From Timema cristinae (taxonomy: Eukaryota; Arthropoda; Insecta; Phasmatodea; Timematidae): a stretch of 64,000 nucleotides of DNA. The DNA lies in the NCBI GenBank assembly GCA_039000515.1, contig JBCFYV010000012.1:112181883-112245882 (forward strand), in the 5' to 3' direction. Position numbers and translations under genes: made by a program. Shown piece by piece: positions 35,271 through 47,140 of the stretch. How positions within the stretch are numbered: position 1 is the first letter of the stretch; every line of letters starts with the position of its first letter. The notes under the pieces were generated by a model. That model worked only from the letters and a program-made list of their open reading frames with translations, had not been told where the DNA came from and did no database searches.

Positions 35271-35618
35271 CCTCTATGGTATGATTTTGCTAGGAAGAAT
35301 GGTAGAAGTTTGTTACTAAATTTACTAAGACAATCTTAATATATTCATACGTCGAGTAATGTTATCTGCAGCTGTCACTTTTGATATATATCATCAACAC
35401 CTATAAAATAACACTAATATTGTAAAAAAAAGTGAATTTTCTCTAATGTTTTTCCAACCATAATCAGGGTATAGATCCAATTTCCATAGGAAAAATAGGC
35501 TTATTTTTGAAATCCAAAACTATTTCATGGTCAACATTGATACCAATATTTAAAAAGCCCCCCCCCCTACTTTTTTTAAGGAAGAGCCCATAGCGATAAT
35601 TTTCGTGGACAGATCAAG

Positions 35619-35810
35619 ATGCTGTCGCAGGTGAATTCAACAGGAAGAAAATTAATCCACGACAATATTGCGACACTTATTGAGAAATTCCGGAAGAATG
35701 GAAGCGCTAAATATAGACACGGCAGTTTACAAACATCCTCCAATGAATTGATATCGGCCACAGCACGGCAGAGCACAATAATGGCATCCATACAAACTGA
35801 AGACTTTTAA
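35619..35810 (+). other. 63-codon open frame, unrecognised
   Basis: An ATG-initiated frame in a patch of more balanced composition than its surroundings (MLSQVNSTGRKLIHD..., ending IQTEDF). No domain recognised, no splice or promoter context, and it lies inside an intron of a gene on the other strand. Possibly a remnant of a mobile element. I do not call it a gene. Confidence 0.2.
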
Positions 35811-37009
35811 ATCAGTCTGTATTTTAAGCTATAAAATATTATGAATGTGTGACAGTTTGCTACATGTGGGCTTACCTCTAATAGTTTCAAGAATTTTCAG
35901 ACAAAATACTAAAGAAGGGGAAAAACCACTTTTCTATAAAGCTCATGTTTTTTGTATACAATTCAAACTAAGAACATCATATAACCTGTGACATGAGTTT
36001 GACAATCAATTATTAACTGCCTAATGCTACAAAACCCATAAATTAATATTTTATATCTGCAGGTCTTCAAGTGTGTCAATTATGAATAACTTAGCAGATT
36101 GACCAGTTCTTAACATAGTTAAGCATCACTAAAACTATATCAAATTAGAACACGCAATACCTGCCCTTTTCCTTAAGCTACGTGGCAATTGTAAAAACCA
36201 ATTATGTTAACAAATCCAATAAATTAAACTAAACATTACACAACAATACCTTGTATGAGTGCACTAACACTATTTAAAAAAATACATTCTTTACCTAAGC
36301 ATGTTAATAAAATGACAGAAATATTTCGGGAAAAAGGGCATCACAGTTCACTGAAGAGTATACTTTGTTCCCTTAAGCTACTAGTGCTAGACAAATTTAA
36401 ATTTTAAAACACTAAAAAAGTATTAGCTGTAAACATTTTATCTCATACATTTCACAGGCTTCAATTTAGAAATGTGATGTTCAGATGTCATTCAGCACCC
36501 CTGAAAGGTCTATTTATATGTAAAACTTTAAAATCACACCACATGTTTTTATATTAGTCATAGGAATCTCTATAGAGGGTCCTCCTTTCTCATTTGTTGG
36601 TTCATTTTAAAATTTAACGATCAGACCTTAATGGTTGGAGTGGTTCTTAAGTCCTGCTGACAAATATAAATCCTCTTACCACATTGAAAAGTAATTATTT
36701 TAGTTTTGGGAATTTTCAACCCCCTCCCCCTTTCTATATAATAAATATGGAACACATATTTTGTAATTAGAGTGATTCCACAACATTCCTAGCAAATTTC
36801 AATTCTGTCTCTTCTAAACAGATTTTTTTATATTTATTTTTTCATTTAAAGTCTTTAGTTTCTTATGGTTATTTAGAGTGGTCTGTATACCTTCATGCTG
36901 GATTTAAGTTGTTTTTTTTTTAGCAAAAAGCCTAATGGTAGTAGTTATTAGTTTTGAAAATTCTTAAAATGTGTGTGTGTGTGGAGATGATCTGTGATGA
37001 CAACAGTAT

Positions 37010-37955
37010 AAAATAGTGATGAAGGGAGCACTTTGAGCAACTATATGGCAAAAATGTGGATAAAATAGCAGAAAACCAAGAAAATGTTATGAGTGAAAGA
37101 ATTAATGAGGCTGATATGTTTAAGCTATGAGAGTGTTAAAGAATGGCAAAGCTGCGGGCAAAGATGGGATCAAAAGTGAAATGCTCAAGCGTGGAAGAGT
37201 ACAGTTCTTGCCAAATTGTGAGTTTTTCAATGTGTTTGTGTGCGCACGCATGGGATTTCAAATGTTCCTAATGACTGGAAGAATGCTTTCATTTTCTTGT
37301 ACAAAGTCAAAGGCACTAAGAGCGAATGTGTGAATTATAGGGCAATTAGTTGGTCGAGTAACCCAAGGCGAACAATATTTGGGTTGTGCAATGTTGTTTC
37401 ATAAGTAGAGGTTGAATGAACCAAATATTTCCATTGCAACAAGTGATTGAGAAATGTATGGCAGTAAAGAAGAAAGTTTATTGTGCGTTCGTTGATCTGT
37501 AGAATGTATGATCGGGTGAATAGGAGTATGTATGGAATGTTCTTAGAGTATGGTGTGGGTGCATGGTTTGTAAATGCAATTATGGAGGTGTATGATGAAA
37601 GTAAAGTGTGCATTAGGCTGGATGGAGCTTTGAGCAAATTGTTTGGCATTGAACAGGGTGTTAGACAAGGTTATGTTATGTCCCCAAGGTTGCATAATGC
37701 ATGAACTAGTTTGAATGTGGTCACAGCCAGAAAGGATCTTCGTATAAATGTCTCCAAAATTAAGGTGATAGGTTGGATCAGGAAAGAAATGTAAACTTTG
37801 TATAGATGGAAAACTATTAGAACAAGTGAATTATGTATCTGAGCAAAAGTTTGGTAAAAATGGAAGAATAGATGGTGACAGACAGACCAGTTTAGTATGG
37901 ATGATGAAGCCAAGGGAGTGAGTAAGGATAGGGAAGTTGTAATACGAGTTTTATT
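37010..37955 (+). pseudogene. non-LTR retrotransposon (LINE) reverse transcriptase fragment, decayed
   Basis: Pieces in order but in shifting frames: REHFEQLYG (about 37030), LKNGKAAGKDGI (37133-37172), YDRVNRSMYGMFLEYGVGAW (from 37507), GVRQGYVMSP (37658-37690), then a LRINVSKIKVIGW and FGKNGRIDGD stretch (37738-37880). These are reverse-transcriptase blocks of non-LTR elements. The segment with the catalytic YxDD is deleted between about 37690 and 37735. It inserted sense to the window plus strand, inside the BAG gene intron. Confidence 0.85.
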
Positions 37956-38348
37956 TCCCTCCTGATTGAGCATGATATTGGTCCACAATTAGCCATCAAT
38001 TATGGAAATACGAATTTTATTGCGATATTTGATGCGGATGTGGACGATACCAGGTTTTATCATGTGCAGGCCTATATGCCATACTTATTTTCATGAAATG
38101 AGCACGACTGTGTTTTACGCAATTTATTTATACCATTGCACCTTCGGTACTGGAGATTAAATGATTCAGTTTTTACTAATTTACAGATTGTTTTTCTGTG
38201 ACATTACATGTTCAGTGTGTTCTGAGCACTGTGTGCTGTTTTTCTCTGTATTCATACGCACAAAAGCTGCACATATATGACATACCCCCATGGACCCGTT
38301 GTCACCAGTGTCAAAACTAACTAATGGAAAAACTCATGGCTATAAGTC

Positions 38349-38997
38349 ATTCACGACCTAAGTTTACCTGGATGACAGCTCGAATGTTACTAGAAGTAAT
38401 CCCTAATATATCACTACATCAACAGCTATGACATCTTTATAGTTTTATTCCCCTAAAAAAAATATTAACACCACTTTCACAAAAACTTCTAACAAACATA
38501 TCTTTAAAATGGCGACTAACGAATCTAAACCATATGATTGAACATAACGGTAAACAAGTTTTTTACAACAATGATGCAGACACGCAGTTGATGAAAATAT
38601 TTTATTCTGTTAAATATTTCAAAATAAGATAAAATAATCATAAAATCATTTATTGTATGTAAAAAAATTGACAATTTTCTCTTTTAAAAGTAAATATCAT
38701 GCCTGTATTAAAAGGTATTGATGTGTGCACTATATTGCACAAAATCAGTAATGTTCCAAAACGAGAAATAAGTACTTTTAATTATGTATAAAATATTGTT
38801 TTGAGTTGGATAAAAAGAATTTAAAAAAATAAAATAGTATGAGAAAACTTAAGTTTAACGTTATGTAATATATAACAGGTAATTAAAGATCTTTACATTT
38901 ATAACAAAACTGATCTTTTACAAGTGTTGGCAACCCAAAACCTAAACATATGATTTTCGAACTGTCATCCAGGTAAAAACCTATTGTGAACGGAATG
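38349..38997 (+). mobile_element. non-autonomous TIR element, copy 3 of 3
   Basis: Same orientation as copy 1 but with an internal deletion of about 100 bp after the left terminus (the segment with atttaggccaatattattt is missing). Terminal repeats acctggatgacagctcgaa and ttcgaactgtcatccaggt are intact. Confidence 0.88.
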
Positions 38998-39604
38998 TAC
39001 CCGAGGTTGTGAAGGATGGCTTCCTATTGGGTAAAGGGAGCCATCACGTCACATGCATTTTTTCTAATACAACAGAGTTGCAGTATCATTACAGAGTGTG
39101 GAGAGATTTGGTGAGGATGGATTAAATAGAAATTGTTTAAGCTATATTCACAGTTTCTTGAATACATAATCATCCTTCCAATATTTAATTGGAGTGGTCT
39201 TTTCCAAATTTAAATCAAGTACTACACCACGAAGAAATTAAAAAAAAAAATTGTTTTTGGAAATAGTCTTCTTCCCTTTTCCAATCTTAGAAATTTAAAA
39301 TTTTAAGAAGTTATCTAGAGGTTGCTTGTTAGCCAAACTTTAATTGTCTACAGCATACAAGAGGTTTTTAACTAAAAAATCCCTTTTTCATTTAGCCCCA
39401 TTTTGAAATTTCCCAAATAGATTTTTCTGGTTAGGCTATATGGGAAATACCAGTGCCTTCCTGCAAAGCAAAATTTCAAGTTTCCAGAACCAGGGGTGTG
39501 GAAATACAGTGATGAGAGTGGAATTGCCTTTTATTGTAGTTTATGTAACAAAAACACTATTTCTTAAATTCACACAACGCAAACAAGTGGCTTAAATATT
39601 TTTT

Positions 39605-39795
39605 ATTTAGCACCGTGTCTTAATACCCTTTTGGGTTTTCCACTTAATTACACTAGTGGGTTAGGAATTGGGAAGGTTGAATTTAGAGGAAGTGAACCTG
39701 TATTTGTGTGGAGGGAGCGTGGAAAACCATTTGAAAAAACCACAAAGTCCACCCGGCCGAATTCGAAAATAAGTGTGTTAGCCAACTATACCAAC
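39605..39795 (-). mobile_element. SINE family A
   Basis: The minus strand carries a 'tcgaattcggccgggtggac' B-box region, the central block (cacaaatacaggttcacttc, 'ctaaattcaaccttcccaat'), and a tail ending at the TTTAGCACCGTGTCTTA complement. The element is complete at its 3' end but the head is worn. Confidence 0.75.
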
Positions 39796-41557
39796 GAGAC
39801 AAGTTGTCTTTAATAGAATAGAAGAATATTAATACTAGGCTTGTAACCTTTCAAAGAGTTGTATGCCCTCATAACAATCCCGCAATACCAATGACTAATT
39901 AATATGCACACCAACATATTTAGGTACTTAGGTTTCAATATTATAAAATTTATATTCAAGAGTAAAAGCCGAAGGGTAGTAAAACGTCTGGTGACTATGT
40001 TGACATTTTAGTGATCTCCACAATGATTGCAATGAAGTACCTTTGGGAATAATGCAAGCATACCTATCCTATAATACACTCTTTTTCACTTAAGATACCA
40101 AAGTTTTAAAAATTTACTATCATTAGGTACAGATGAAATGATGAATCCTATTTTTTGAAATTATTTTATTTGCTTCATCTCTTATATGATGTAATCTCAA
40201 TGGCTACCACATAAGTTTTATTTTGTAAACTTAATTGAGATAATATTAGCTAATAAAACAGTAGAAAGGTTAGATCAAGTCAGCCGATTAACAGTCTCAC
40301 AATTAAGGTTAGGCTAAGCTAGGTTGGAAAGGAACCTGAAGAATATAATTGATACATTTAAATCTTTAAAATATGTACTACTTTATTTTAACATGCAACT
40401 CCCAGTGGATAAATTCGGGTTGATATGTGTACAGATTTGACTAGCTTTTAGAAAAGTTCTAATTTATCCTCGTGAGTTTGCTGAATTTAAAATCGTTGGG
40501 ATGTGAAACAGTGTTACTTTTGGGATAAGGGGATTAGTTAAATAAGCTATTTCTAAGAAACGGTTATTTGCAAGAGAATGATATGCGGTTCATGATATAA
40601 GCGCACATAGAAGAATCAAATGACTAAGATTTAAAAATGGAAACACTTAATACTACATTCAAGCAAAACTAAACATATCAACCAAATCACTTTTGAAATG
40701 TTAATTATGATGATGACATGCAACTACCCTGTGATCCTGCGTGCACACAATGAACAGATGACATCCCATGATGGCATGAGTTACTCGCGTGACTGTTTGT
40801 GCACTAAAATGGTTATTTATTTTGTAAGTGTAACCACCCAGATTTAATATATTTATGATTATAATTAAAATGTATTAACACACGAAAGGTTAGCTCAATT
40901 GGGTTGGATGACAAGCTATAATAATCAATCCTGACTATAATAATTAAAACTAATATTTACTAGATGTTATTTCCATGACCAATATGATTAAGAGATTTTA
41001 CTTTTTTCTAAAATCGAATTGTTATGGATATTTGCCCCCTTCATCAATTTATCTTAGGTTAAATTTACTACAATGTAAAGTGAATTGTGTCTTAGATAAC
41101 CTTAGACAAAATATTCTCTATCGCGTTTAGGTGAGTAGAACTTTAATTTAATATAATTTTTTCAAAGTGATTAGGCCTATGTTTTTATAAATGGAATGTA
41201 CAGTTGAATCAAAATTTTTGACATATTAAAGAAAGTAATGGCAGAGAAAGCGACGGATATAACAGTGGCCTACACTATGTCAATTACACTCAAGCAGTTA
41301 ACTCCCTGTAAATAAAGCATTTAAAACTTAGGTCTTTTAGTAGACATTTTGAAGCACTGCTATCACAATATGGATATAGTTTAGCTACAATATTGATACA
41401 GCTAACTATTAATTAATTTTAAATTGTTAAATTATTTAAGATTTAACCTCATTTAATTAGTTAACAAATAATATACAAGGATATTTTATAAGTGTGAAGT
41501 AAGGATTAAATCTAATAACATTCAAGGTCTTCTAATTTCTCTGGCTAATCTACTCAC

Positions 41558-41723
41558 CTAGAAAACGATCCGGATCTTGGGCTGTACCCCAAGTAGGACT
41601 CGTCTCGAAGAACATCTTTCTATTATCTTCGAGCTCCTTTTCTAAATCTTGAAATAACTGATCACCAGATTTTCCACGTAATCTTTCACTCAAACTCGGT
41701 TTATCACGATATGTAAATGGCAT
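41558..41723 (-). CDS. Samui: BAG-domain co-chaperone (Samui/starvin), first coding exon
   Basis: An ATG at 41721-41723 opens 55 codons plus one base (MPFTYRDKPSLSERLRGKSG ... PTWGTAQDPDRFL) and ends at a consensus donor, CTAG|GTGAGT. I recognise the start as the conserved N terminus of insect BAG3-type Samui proteins; this is from memory of the family, not a search. It is charged and probably helical (DQLFQDLEKELEDNRKMFFE). It lies on the same strand as the BAG exon 20 kb downstream, with nothing else coding between. Its phase-1 end does not match the phase-0 start of that exon, so a connecting exon is missing from my annotation. The coding track does not list it because it is short. Confidence 0.8.
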
Positions 41724-41910
41724 GCTTAAAAGCTATGGCGCTCTAATATATACTAACACAATACTATTCTAGAACATGCCTGAACATTTTCGACTGAAAT
41801 AAGGTGATCGCCCAATCAAGATAGCCTTCAAGTCTTTTAAGCGAGGGACCAATAGCACAACTGTTGTAAATGATACTGTATTCTAGAACATCATGTTCAC
41901 AATCTCAAGG
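41724..41910 (-). promoter_or_regulatory. heat-shock-type promoter candidate of the BAG gene
   Basis: Two clusters of pentamer-spaced nGAAn/nTTCn units: aTTCt aGAAc (5-bp gap) tGAAc at 41766-41785, and aTTCt aGAAc (5-bp gap) gTTCa at 41880-41899. Both contain the palindrome TTCTAGAA. Each has three of four pentamers in register, the arrangement bound by HSF trimers. Two CCAAT boxes (41812-41816 and 41849-41853, plus strand) lie between them. No convincing TATA box or start site can be fixed; a TCAGT initiator-like word occurs on the minus strand near 41792-41797. Confidence 0.6.
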
Positions 41911-42994
41911 TACATATATTTACATGGAAGAAAATACACTTCACTTATTAAGCTTTAGATAGATATTAACAATTACCAACTAAACAATTTTGACTTCAAG
42001 AAAAGAAACACATAAATAATTATGTTACTATATTTTAAGCCCCGTACGTAAATATTAAAATTAAATTAACGAACCTAATATCCTCAAATACCTGACATTA
42101 TTGTATTGTAACCATTTCAATATGCTATCACCGCTCGCCATTAAATTAAATTAAATTGTTATATTAAATTAGTACCTAAGAACTCCACCTAGAGTTTTGT
42201 TCAAAAGGATCAGATATTTTGATTGTTACTTTATAAATAACATTATAGCCTTGATTTTAAAGTGGTAAATTGTAAAGCTATGTAAACTTAAACTGTAATA
42301 AATTTCAAACTTCAAATATCTGGCCTTAAGGAGCTAAACAATTCATCAACCCCACTTAATTTTATCCTCAGATGGCGTGCTTCCAACCAATAAAGTCTCA
42401 TCCTCTATCCAGTCCTAACCCGACAAATTTACTTTAATGTTATCTTCCTAATCAACGTCTAGACTTACCAAAAGGTCTTATATATTCAGATTTCCCAAAT
42501 AAAATTTTGTTTACACACGTCATCACCTATACGCATAATATGACCCACGGGCTTTTACTATCGGGTCTCATATAAATATCAAGTTATTAAGGACGTAACT
42601 TTATCCATTTTATTATTATTCATCCTTTTTAGGATCAAACATCTTTATCATCACTTTGTTTTCAAAAACTCTCAATTATTTCTCTAGCTATAAAATTAGA
42701 GACCATCACTTCACATACATAAAGAATAACTACTCTAATCATATCTTTGTACATATTCCCACTTTAAAATATCGAGAGAGAAGACTAAGTAAAACCTTAC
42801 AAAATAATTCTATAACAACAAGCATTACCTGAATAAATTCAGTTTATTTCTTCTTGAATTTGATTACTATAAGTTTATTTAAATTAATTAAAGATATTAT
42901 TACCATCATCATATTAAAAAAAATCTTTTTAAAATAATTCCAACCTTGTTACAATTACATACATAAATCTTACTATCTCTTACTATGTCTTTAT
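41911..42994. other. intergenic DNA, no gene seen
   Basis: AT-rich sequence upstream of the BAG gene without coding signal; includes a short attaaattaaatta run near 42140. Confidence 0.5.
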
Positions 42995-43200
42995 ACACAA
43001 ATCTTGTGAATGTGGGGAATGCCAGGCCTCCACCGTGGTTCGGATTCCACGTTAAACTGTAGGTCCTTCATTTCATCTCACAATCACCCTACTATTACAC
43101 ATTAGCGTAAGTGCGTATAACCCGAACGGGTAAAAGACGCGGTGCTAATAATAATATATTAATATAATAATAATAATAATAATAATAATATATATATAAA
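42995..43200 (+). mobile_element. SINE family B, 3' portion with long AT microsatellite
   Basis: Starts with 'aatcttgtgaatgtggggaa' and runs through the family B body and shared hairpin to (taa)n/(ata)n at 43147-43195, which has expanded into a mixed microsatellite. Confidence 0.88.
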
Positions 43201-43434
43201 ATATTACACACAAATATTTTATATTTAAAAATGTATTTTACCCATCTTTTGTTAAATTTACAATATAATTTTTAAGTTGGTGCCTATTTATAGTTTTATT
43301 ACATCAAAATAAAGTTGGACACATACCATTCTCATAAAGTTGTTACTGAACAAAACATTCTTGAGTTAAATCATAATACACTTAAGTTTTAGAAAGACTT
43401 CAGAAATCTAGTCATTATTACCGTTAATGTTTAT
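43201..43434. other. AT-rich intergenic DNA
   Basis: No gene or repeat recognised. Confidence 0.4.
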
Positions 43435-43685
43435 TTAGCACCACGTCTTACTACCGTTCAGGTTATATGCTTAAGTACTAATTGCACTAATGGATTAGGA
43501 ATTGGGAAAGTTGAATTTAGAGGAAGTTAACCCGCATTTGCGTAGAGGGAGAGTGGAAAAACATTTGATAAAACCACCCCCAGTTCAACCGTCCGAGATT
43601 TGAACCTTGATCTCCCCGTCCTCAGTAGTCTAGTTCAACACCACTGGTGCGTTAGCTAAATATGCCACCGAGGTGGGTTATCACT
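43435..43685 (-). mobile_element. SINE family A, full length
   Basis: On the minus strand the order is complete: a head with ccacctcggtggcatattta, 'gaggacggggagatcaaggt' and B-box-like tcaaatctcggacggttgaa, then 'acgcaaatgcgggttaactt' and 'ctaaattcaactttcccaat', and the tail to ttagcacca (complement). A good consensus copy. Confidence 0.82.
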
Positions 43686-45175
43686 AATGAATTTAGCTAA
43701 TGAATACTACAGACTTAAAACCCTTGCGTAATACTTAATACTGTATAATTATACTAAATGCATTAATTCAATTAAGATAATTTAATCATATTTCAATGTA
43801 TCAAATACTATTAGAAAAACAAAGTTTTGACATCCAATTTATTTATTTTACGAAAAATTACCTCGTATTTTACTCATGATACAAAACTTTAACAAGCCTC
43901 CTGTATACATGTTTATTAATTTCACACTTTTTATACGCTACCAGCATGTAAATTTAAAATAAGGTATGGTATTTCAAAAATAATGATATTGTGCATGTAT
44001 TTATATTGTTTCATATTTATAAGTATTTTTGCGTACTAAGAACCTCAAAGAAATTTTACTATCATAAGTAATTCTTTGAGAGTGTTTTTAACATAGTTTA
44101 TCGTGTCTATTAAAATTAAAAGATTATGATGATATATTAACCCAGTTTGGGGATTTAAAAGATTTCAAACAGGATTAATGGAATTAAAAATCTATCTATT
44201 AACTTTGAACTAAAACACTGTTGGCTTTAACTCGTGTTCAGTAAGAGGTCGTGTGTGAAAAAGATAAACAAGTGGGCCATTGATAATGCACTCTGGAAAC
44301 ATTTGACTCTTTGTCCTTGTGCCTAATATGAATTGTTTTACCACCTGTTAGTACAATGTGTTAGTTTGTAAAAAGTGCTTTATAATATATGTTGTGTACA
44401 CAGGGGTATTCCTATTGCACCTCTTACATAAAAACAAGACCTTCGATCTAAGTCCCAATGATATGAGGTCCCTTTTGACAGAGGAGTCACTGTTATCCAA
44501 GTTTTTATTTTACTCAACATTTTATTTAATAGAAAAGAATTACATTTGTGGTGAGTGATGTACTGATATTTGTATACTTTTTTTTTTATCGCTTTCATAT
44601 AATGGGCGAAGAAGTTGATTACAAAAAGTAAATGGTGCCCACAGAAAGCAGGCCAAGCCATTTGTATGCATTTCCGTCACCCAATCGGTAATATGGGGGA
44701 ATATAATGTTAATTACAAAATGTGAACATATTGCCTTTATTTTATAGCGCTTTAAAATGCGTATATTAATCATCCAAAACTAAAGCAGCTCATATTAGTT
44801 AATTAATTATATGCTTACATTAACACAAAATTATTTTTATTTGAATTGTGGTGTATTATTTAAACTAAAATAAGGAATCAAAATATCCTAGTGTCAAATT
44901 GAAAATGTGAATCACTACATTAGTATCAATTCTTACAAGAAGGCTTTTACATGGAAAGCTCTGTTGTAGCCTATTTGCTTCGAAACTTTGACCACACTCA
45001 ATATGAACTTAAAATGTCAATGTAATACAACCATGGTTCAACTTTATAATTTTTTTTTTTAATTTTAGACTTAATAGCCTACAAAAACACCCATTTATAA
45101 AAATTGGTAAATCGGCATAGTTAGTCTAAAAGGCAATAATTTAATATAGGCCTATAAAAATAGTGGACAAATAGT
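43686..45175. other. intergenic DNA, no gene seen
   Basis: AT-rich. Overlapping short frames at 44358-44773 on both strands have no recognisable features. Confidence 0.5.
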
Positions 45176-45280
45176 AGCTTGACCAATAGAAATGTATAAT
45201 AGCTTTTGGTAACATGGCGGACATATCTTTGGAGGCCTACTCGTCCGATAAAGAAAAATATTTATTTTGCATTGTTAAGT
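45176..45280 (+). promoter_or_regulatory. possible promoter and first exon of the zinc-finger gene
   Basis: A CCAAT (45183-45187) and a TATAATA-like word precede aacATGGCGGACATATC, which has a good start context and also fits a YY1/Pho-type ATGGCGG element. From that ATG, 20 codons (MADISLEAYSSDKEKYLFCI) stay open to a possible phase-0 donor (gttaagta). That would join in frame to the exon starting at 51070. No conservation can be tested here. Confidence 0.25.
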
Positions 45281-45584
45281 ACTCGCCTAACTAAGCTAAC
45301 TTACATCTTACCTAATTAACTGACACATTTGGCTTGGAAATTATTTCTAATTGGTCTACTTTGGTTTTGACGATGTTAAACAGTTAATTGGTAATGTTTA
45401 TTACCTAATTTTGTTAGAAAAATAAAAATTTTGCAGTAAAAATCTTTCAGCTTAATAGACTAATGAACCTTGTGATGCTGGGAATGAAATCTATTTAATC
45501 TTACCTGTATCGTGACACAATAAAGTGTAGATTTCTTAAAGAAAAAGGAAACTTTGAATTACCTGCTTTTGTGACTGCATGGTT

Positions 45585-45803
45585 TAAGATTCTAGTCTTG
45601 CAATAGACTAGACTGGACTGCCAAAGACAGGGAGATTGGGGTTCGATTCAGGTTGGGTGTACTAAGGGTATCTTCTACTAACCCTCCATGTACATGTGGG
45701 TACACTTCCTCTAAATTCAACCTTCCTAATCCCCAACATATTAGTGTAATTAGTACATAGGTGTATAGCCTGAATGGGTAGTAAGACATGGTGCTAAGTA
45801 TTA

Positions 45804-45839
<36 letters not shown>

Positions 45840-45840
45840 A
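45585..45840 (+). mobile_element. SINE family A, full length, with (ATT)n tail
   Basis: Head 'caatagactagactggactg' and 'ccaaagacagggagattggg', B box gttcgattcaggttgggtgt, central block (tacatgtgggtacacttcct), tail 'gaatgggtagtaagacatgg' tgctaag, then (att)n at about 45800-45835. Among the best-preserved family A copies. Confidence 0.85.
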
Positions 45841-46844
45841 AAATCTTTAAATTATATAATACATTAAATGTATAGCCTGATTTTAGTTGAAAGAACAGCT
45901 TAAAAAATTTAAATATAGCCTTATTTATTTGTTTGCTGTCAACATTGATAACATTTTACTATATTATTTGTGACAGGTATTGATAATATCTATCAAAAGT
46001 GTTTACTGCAGATAACATGACTTGATGTATTAATATATTAAAATTGTTTTAGTAACTTCATTAACTACCAGATAATGTCCTCCCTACCATAATCATGGTA
46101 TAGTTATAATCATAACAAGCAATACGTCGAACTTTCATATAACGGCAAAGGCACTGTTGAAATATACTATTTATAAAGTATTTTATAAATTACGGATCCA
46201 ACGATGACCTGACAAGCTGGCCTAATTACATTTTCACCAATAAGATGTGGTTTTGTGTTTTTTCTGATCAATTCAATAACTTTGAATAATGCTTCAGGCA
46301 CACTATTTCACACTTAAACCCTCTATTTCCCATTTTAATTGATGCCTTGTTTTGTGATTTTTAAAGATGTTCAAAATAATATGGTGATGGTTTTTGGGAC
46401 TCACCGAGATGTTTAGTGGTTAGATGCCATTTTACTTTGAACCATTGTTTCATACTTAGGCCTACTCCACGAAAAGATACAGAAACTCGTCAATCACAAT
46501 ATTCATTCCAAGTAAAACTTAAAGCTAAATAAATAACATTATATTGTTAACACTTTAGAAATCTTAAAAATTGAACTAATAGTAGATTTATCTTGAGATG
46601 GTTTGTTATATTAAAACTCAAGGAAAGGTTGGGGGGCACACTTCCAAAATTTCGCAGAATACCAGTTGGGTACCACTTATTCAGTGCCAATGAATCAACA
46701 TTTGCCCGGTACCATTTTGTGTGTGTGTTGGTCAAATAGTGAGGTTTGCTCAGGTAACAAGCCACAACACTAAAAACTAAACTTTAGTGACTTAATAACT
46801 AGGCTACTAATTAAATAGCAGGGAAAACCTTTGTACAACTAATA
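45841..46844. other. intergenic DNA, no gene seen
   Basis: No gene recognised. A stretch at 45970-46080 (ggtattgataatatctatca; 'gcagataacatgac') resembles pieces at 34240-34330 and, inverted, 35360-35410, so it is probably part of another dispersed element. Confidence 0.45.
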
Positions 46845-47140
46845 AATGGTGACCTGGTGGTCTAGGGGTAAGGTGTCAGACTTTGATGCTGGGCGTCCGG
46901 GGTTTGATCCTCGGTCTCAGCACAGATTTACCTGATTACCAAACCCTCCCTTCACCTCTGACAAGACGTGTATTAATCACAACTTGTGAATGTGAGGAAT
47001 GCCAGGCCTCCACCATGGTTCGGATTCCACGTTAAACTGTATGTCCTCCATTTTATCTCACAATTACCCTACCATTACACATTAGCGTAAGTGCGTATAA
47101 CCCGAACGGGTAGTAAGACAGGGTGCTAATAATACTAATA
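46845..47140 (+). mobile_element. SINE family B, best full-length copy
   Basis: The tRNA-like head is complete: A box tggtctaggggtaagg, 'gtcagactttgatgctgggc', B box ggggtttgatcctcggtctc. The body (cctctgacaagacgtgtatt, 'aggaatgccaggcctccacc'), the shared CCCGAACGGG hairpin and a short ata-rich tail follow. This copy defines family B. Confidence 0.92.

Larger units (their letters stand above)
21168..41557 (-). other. large intron region of the BAG gene
   Basis: About 20 kb between the donor at 41551-41557 (G|GTGAGTA on the minus strand) and the acceptor at 21168. The first exon ends with one spare base (phase 1), whereas the terminal exon needs phase 0. At least one further exon of length 3n+2, or an indel, must therefore exist. 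I searched the minus-strand open stretches and found no convincing candidate. Repeats inside are listed separately; long parts (21.2-22.5, 23.7-25.1, 28.1-29.6, 35.9-37.0 and 39.8-41.5 kb) show nothing else. Confidence 0.7.

Noticed and set aside
46845..46925. Functional tRNA gene
   Set aside because: It is the head of a SINE whose body and tail recur in several copies; the B box is imperfect and the 3' acceptor part is replaced by SINE body.
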